Assembly: GCF_023702065.1 (NCBI RefSeq)
Contig: NZ_QFDM01000002.1
Location: forward strand, 806,001 to 870,000
Origin: Methanoculleus oceani
Lineage (GTDB): Archaea; Halobacteriota; Methanomicrobia; Methanomicrobiales; Methanoculleaceae
DNA length: 64,000 nt
Direction of reading: 5' to 3'
Below the pieces are notes generated by a model that saw only the letters and a list, made by a program, of their open reading frames with translations, searched no databases and had not been told where the DNA came from. Positions 60,658-64,000 of this stretch are shown piece by piece; within the stretch, counting starts at the first letter, position 1, and every line of letters begins with the position of its first letter. A program made the position numbers and the translations under genes.

Positions 60658-61461
60658 ATGATTCTTCCGCCCGTGGCAGCTGTCCCGCTCATGATTGCAG
60701 CGGTTGCGATAGGGGTCACGCTCATATACGCGTCAATCCTGGACGCAAAGGAGCGGCGGGTGCCCCACAAAACCTGGCGTCCTGCACTCGCGATCGCGAT
60801 TCCGATGGCCCTCTGGGTATACGGACTGACCATCTTCGCAGACTGGCAGACGGCGGCGGGGTACCTCATTCTGGTCGCGGTCTTCTGCGGATTCTTCTAC
60901 CTCTTCCAGGCCGTAAACCTCTTCGGGGGGGCGGATGCGTATGCTCTCATCATCATAACCGCATGCATCCCGTTCTTCCCGATCGAGCCGTACTTCGGTG
61001 CCTCGCCCCTCGGGTTCTTCCCATTCACCGTGCTGACGAACGCCGTGCTCATCAACATCGCGGCCCCGGTTGCAATACTGGCGAAGAACCTTCTGGAGGG
61101 AAACCGGGCCCCGCTACCCTGTCTCTTCCTCGGGTTCCCCGTCGACGGGAAAACTATCCAGAATGAGTTTGGTTTTGTCATGGAAGATATCGAGGAGGAG
61201 GACGGCAGGCTGGTCAGGCGGTTCGTCGGTTTTACCGATTCGCTCGGGCGCATCGTCCGGGGAGAGCGGCGGTTATACACAAAAGATCTCAGGCTGCATC
61301 CCGAAGATTACCGGAAGGAACTTGCCCTCTACCGGAAGGCCGGCAGAGTCTGGATATCCTACGGCATTCCGTTCATCATACCGATCACGGCGGGATTCCT
61401 GACTGCACTGTTCATGGGAGATATCCTCTTCGTCATCATGAAGACAATCGCGGGAATGTGA
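60658..61461 (+). CDS. Archaeal type IV prepilin peptidase
   Basis: A 267-residue membrane aspartic protease that cuts class III signal peptides from pilins or archaellins. The two catalytic aspartates are in ASILDAKERRVPHKTW and in FGGADAYALII (G-x-x-D pattern). Hydrophobic segments surround both, and a soluble loop (FVMEDIEEEDGRLVRRF) precedes the last helix. It resembles the EppA/FlaK-type enzymes. It is divergent from the pilus operon, and no pilin gene is in the window. The ATG at 60658 has ggtgg upstream. Confidence 0.88.
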   Translation: MILPPVAAVPLMIAAVAIGVTLIYASILDAKERRVPHKTWRPALAIAIPMALWVYGLTIFADWQTAAGYLILVAVFCGFFYLFQAVNLFGGADAYALIIITACIPFFPIEPYFGASPLGFFPFTVLTNAVLINIAAPVAILAKNLLEGNRAPLPCLFLGFPVDGKTIQNEFGFVMEDIEEEDGRLVRRFVGFTDSLGRIVRGERRLYTKDLRLHPEDYRKELALYRKAGRVWISYGIPFIIPITAGFLTALFMGDILFVIMKTIAGM

Positions 61462-61467
61462 ATCAAT

Positions 61468-61833
61468 ATGGAGATACAGTTCAAGAACGGATTGGTGCCT
61501 GTCATCGTGCAGGAGAAACGGACTCGTGAGGTCCTGATGCTCGCCTACGCGAACGATACGGCACTGGAACTCACCCGGACCACCGGATATGCACATTATT
61601 ACAGCAGAAGCAGGCAGAAACTCTGGAAGAAAGGGGAGGAGAGCGGGCACTTTCAGCGGGTCTGCCGCATCCTCGTCGACTGCGACGAGGATGCAGTCCT
61701 CTACGAGGTGGAACAGACCGGTGCCGCCTGCCATACAGGCCACGCCTCGTGCTTCTACCGAACGGTCGAGGGGGAGGAGATCGCCGGATTGGTCTTTGAT
61801 CCCGAGAAGGTATACGCTAATAAGGGTGAATGA
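61468..61833 (+). CDS. hisI: Phosphoribosyl-AMP cyclohydrolase HisI
   Basis: A 121-residue cyclohydrolase for the third step of histidine synthesis. Zinc and catalytic residues are seen in [36 protein letters not shown] and [12 protein letters not shown]. It has no fused HisE domain. It follows the prepilin peptidase by 6 nt, an unrelated gene, so co-transcription is accidental or a matter of convenience. Confidence 0.95.
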   Translation: MEIQFKNGLVPVIVQEKRTREVLMLAYANDTALELTRTTGYAHYYSRSRQKLWKKGEESGHFQRVCRILVDCDEDAVLYEVEQTGAACHTGHASCFYRTVEGEEIAGLVFDPEKVYANKGE

Positions 61834-61856
61834 CTTCATTATTATGGTGATTTTTT

Positions 61857-63755
61857 ATGAAAATTGTACCCGATACCAGCGTCGTGATAGACGGGCGCAT
61901 AACATCGCTGATAAAAAGCGGAGAATATAAGGGCGCAACAATAATCATACCGGAAGCCGTCGTTGCCGAACTGGAGGCACAGGCGAATCAGGGGCGGGAG
62001 ATAGGGTTTTCCGGTCTGACCGAACTTCAGGAACTCTTCCGGATGTCGGAGGAGAATGTTATCGAACTCCGGTTTGCCGGAGAACGCCCGAGTCTCGACC
62101 AGGTGAAGCTCTCCAGCGGAGGCGAGATCGACGCCCTGATCCGGAACGTTGCCATCGACCATGACGCCCGGTTCATCACGAGCGACCTCGTGCAGGCGGA
62201 GGTGGCAAAGGCGAAAGGGCTCGATGTCACCTACTTACGGCCACAGATAGGCGATTTCTCGCCGTTATCGATCGACCAGTACCTCGATGAGGAGACGATC
62301 GCGATCACCCTCAAAGAGCGGGCCCCGCCGGTGGCAAAGATCGGAAAACTCCGGGAGACCCGCCTGGTCACCCTCCGGGATGCGCCGATGACCGAGTACG
62401 AGCTCAAGTCCATGGCGCAGGAACTCCTCGAGAGGGCAAAGCGCGACCCGGACGGCTTCATCGAACTCGAGAAACGGGGGATCACGGTCGTCCAGATCGG
62501 GTCGCTCCGGATCTCGATTGCCCGGCGGCCGTTCTCGGACGGGATGGAGATCACGGCGGTACGGCCGCTTGTCGACCTCTCGCTCGACGATTACGATATG
62601 GCGCCTGAGATCAAACAGCGGATCCTCGGGAACCGCCGCGGCGTCCTGATAGCGGGGCCTCCGGGAGCGGGGAAGACCACCCTCGCCCAGAGCCTTGCGA
62701 CGTTCCTTGCCGACCACGACTTCATCGTCAAGACGATGGAGGCACCGCGGGACCTGCAGGTGCCCGACCACATCACCCAGTATACGGCGCTCGAAGGCAG
62801 CATGGCGAACACCGCCGAAGCCCTCCTGCTCGTCCGGCCCGACTACGTGGTCTTCGATGAGATCCGGAAGAACGAGGACTTCAGCGTCTATGCCGACATG
62901 CGCCTCGCCGGGATGGGCATGGTTGGCGTGGTCCACGCGATGGAGGTGCACGACTGCCTCCGGCGGTTCTGCGACCGGGTGGACTACAGCATCCTCCCGC
63001 AGATCATCAACACCGTCATCTACGTCGTCCAGGGTTCGATCGCGAAGATCTACGATCTTGAACTGACGATCAAGGCCCCGGAGGGCATGCCCGGCGATGC
63101 ACACGTCCGCCCGGTGATCGTCGTCCGCGAACACGCCCGGCGGGAGCCCGAGATCGAGATATTCCGCTACGAAGGGGAGACCCTGGTGATGCCGCTCGCC
63201 CTGAAGAAGAACGCCGCAGGACCGGTCGCTGCACCGGCGGAGCCGCGGGTCGTCGCGGCACCGGCAGCAGCGGAGCCCGAGGAGAACGTCTCCTGGAAGG
63301 TTGCCGAAAAAGAGGTCCAGCGGGAGATCGGGCGGTATACGAGCGGCCCGGTCGAGGTCCGCATCATCAGCGACAACAAGGCCGTCGTCTATATCGAGGA
63401 CAAGGACGTCCCGGCGGCAATCGGGAAGGGCGGCAAGAACGTCTCGGCGATCGTGAACAAACTCGGTATCGGGATCGACATCCGGCCACGGAGCGAACTC
63501 GAGGCGCAAAAGCCCGTCGAGGAGGAGATGCAGCTCGCCGGCGGCATCAGGATCCGCCTCGACAGGAAACAACTCACGATCGTCTCCCTCGAGAATAAGG
63601 GCAAGATCGTGGACGTCTTCGCCGGGAAGGAGTATCTCTTCACGGCCACGGTGAACGAGGAGGGAGACATCCTCCTCGCCAAGAACAGCACGATCGCCCA
63701 GGAGATGATCAAGCGCTACAACGAGGGCGAGACGATCCGGCTGAGGCCGGTATGA
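61857..63755 (+). CDS. PIN domain-ATPase-KH domain protein
   Basis: A 632-residue archaeal protein. A PIN nuclease domain is first (VPDTSVVIDGRITSLI, the Asp of the site; then GEIDALIRNVAIDHDARFIT and DLVQAEVAKA). An ATPase like that of PilT/VirB11 follows, with Walker A GPPGAGKTTLAQSL at about residue 265 and Walker B YVVFDEIRKNEDF. The C-terminal part has a KH domain with GKGGKNVSAIVNKLGIGI. Three domains imply RNA binding and cleavage driven by ATP. The family is conserved in archaea; function unknown to me. Confidence 0.88.
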   Translation: MKIVPDTSVVIDGRITSLIKSGEYKGATIIIPEAVVAELEAQANQGREIGFSGLTELQELFRMSEENVIELRFAGERPSLDQVKLSSGGEIDALIRNVAIDHDARFITSDLVQAEVAKAKGLDVTYLRPQIGDFSPLSIDQYLDEETIAITLKERAPPVAKIGKLRETRLVTLRDAPMTEYELKSMAQELLERAKRDPDGFIELEKRGITVVQIGSLRISIARRPFSDGMEITAVRPLVDLSLDDYDMAPEIKQRILGNRRGVLIAGPPGAGKTTLAQSLATFLADHDFIVKTMEAPRDLQVPDHITQYTALEGSMANTAEALLLVRPDYVVFDEIRKNEDFSVYADMRLAGMGMVGVVHAMEVHDCLRRFCDRVDYSILPQIINTVIYVVQGSIAKIYDLELTIKAPEGMPGDAHVRPVIVVREHARREPEIEIFRYEGETLVMPLALKKNAAGPVAAPAEPRVVAAPAAAEPEENVSWKVAEKEVQREIGRYTSGPVEVRIISDNKAVVYIEDKDVPAAIGKGGKNVSAIVNKLGIGIDIRPRSELEAQKPVEEEMQLAGGIRIRLDRKQLTIVSLENKGKIVDVFAGKEYLFTATVNEEGDILLAKNSTIAQEMIKRYNEGETIRLRPV

Positions 63756-63795
63756 TGCAGGGCAAAGATGAGGAATCGGTATCTGGAGGCATAGA

Positions 63796-64000
63796 GTGAG
63801 CGGATTAGATATGCAGAGCAACGAACGGGAGTGCATCGCCCGGTGGGAGCACGCGTTCGAGGCCGATCCGGCAGAGAAGGAGAAGTACTACCTGACCGTG
63901 GCGTACCCGTATCCAAGCGGAGCGATGCACGTCGGACACGGGCGGACCTACATCGTCCCGGACGTCCTCGCCCGTTACCAGCGGATGAGGGGGAGACAGG
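63796..64000 (+). CDS. leuS: Leucyl-tRNA synthetase, N-terminal part
   Basis: The first 68 codons of leucyl-tRNA synthetase, cut by the end of the window. The class I HIGH motif appears in [22 protein letters not shown] at 63796 has a good ggaggc sequence at 63785-63790, so I prefer it to the in-frame ATG at 63811. Confidence 0.9.
   Translation, partial: MSGLDMQSNERECIARWEHAFEADPAEKEKYYLTVAYPYPSGAMHVGHGRTYIVPDVLARYQRMRGRQ

Overview
The window is a GC-rich euryarchaeal chromosome segment, most likely from a hydrogenotrophic methanogen of the Methanomicrobiales (Methanoculleus-like). This rests on archaeal ribosomal and translation genes (L21e, L31e, L39e, L18a/LX, S19e, eIF6, SUI1/eIF1, Rpb4), archaeal SRP/FtsY, Pus10-TrmY and RNase P proteins. 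It is also supported by nitrogenase-like (group IV) proteins typical of methanogens and by bacterial-type genes common in mesophilic methanogens (MutS/MutL, XseA/XseB). The genus is an inference.

Layout. 1-5.7 kb: a nitrogenase-like set, NifH-like plus NifD-like on the + strand and a second NifD/K-like gene on the - strand, separated by a universal stress protein, a PH-domain membrane protein, an acetyltransferase, a small helical protein and a tautomerase. 5.7-8.6 kb: isopropylmalate (or homoaconitate-type) dehydratase large and small subunits and the dehydrogenase. 8.7-13.1 kb: mutS-mutL. 13.1-17.6 kb: exported or anchored proteins (PsbP-like, Lon-type protease, a lipoprotein with an Ntn-hydrolase-like domain) and a hairpin-repeat array. 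17.7-28.3 kb: a long leftward information-processing superoperon (HemK-like methylase, KsgA, DUF655, Rpb4, L21e, Pus10, TrmY, SRP54, FtsY, prefoldin alpha, L18a/LX, eIF6, L31e, L39e, an ATP-PPi-loop protein, PDCD5, S19e, YhbY, Rnp4). 28.4-35.0 kb: purN, a CNNM/CorC protein, a TIM-barrel isomerase, xseAB, DUF371, a zinc protein, thioredoxin and an anchored FKBP.

35.1-43.9 kb is an accessory island. Most of it is strikingly AT-rich and carries a Fic protein, two transposase systems, small regulators and a two-gene restriction-modification system that resembles BcgI (nuclease and methylase fused in one chain, specificity in the other). Two inverted-repeat pairs structure it: an imperfect 59-nt pair at 35102-35160 and 43805-43863 brackets the whole island, and a perfect 22-bp pair at 35462-35483 and 38443-38464 brackets the inner 3 kb that holds Fic, an IS481-like transposase and a DUF2080 gene.

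44-55 kb: Hsp20, a CBS-ParB protein, membrane proteins, a nucleotidyltransferase, Cys-cluster proteins, SUI1, class II ribonucleotide reductase and, divergently, cobyric acid synthase. 55-61.5 kb: an archaeal type IV pilus/secretion machinery (two TadC-like membrane proteins, a large ATPase, an accessory protein, and a divergent prepilin peptidase). 61.5-64 kb: hisI, a PIN-ATPase-KH protein and the start of leuS.

The most unusual items are the split nitrogenase-like set, the nested inverted repeats of the island, and a dispersed family of mini-hairpin repeats (near 15.3, 32.8 and 55.0 kb). In that family the linkers are conserved while the stem sequences change in a compensatory way.
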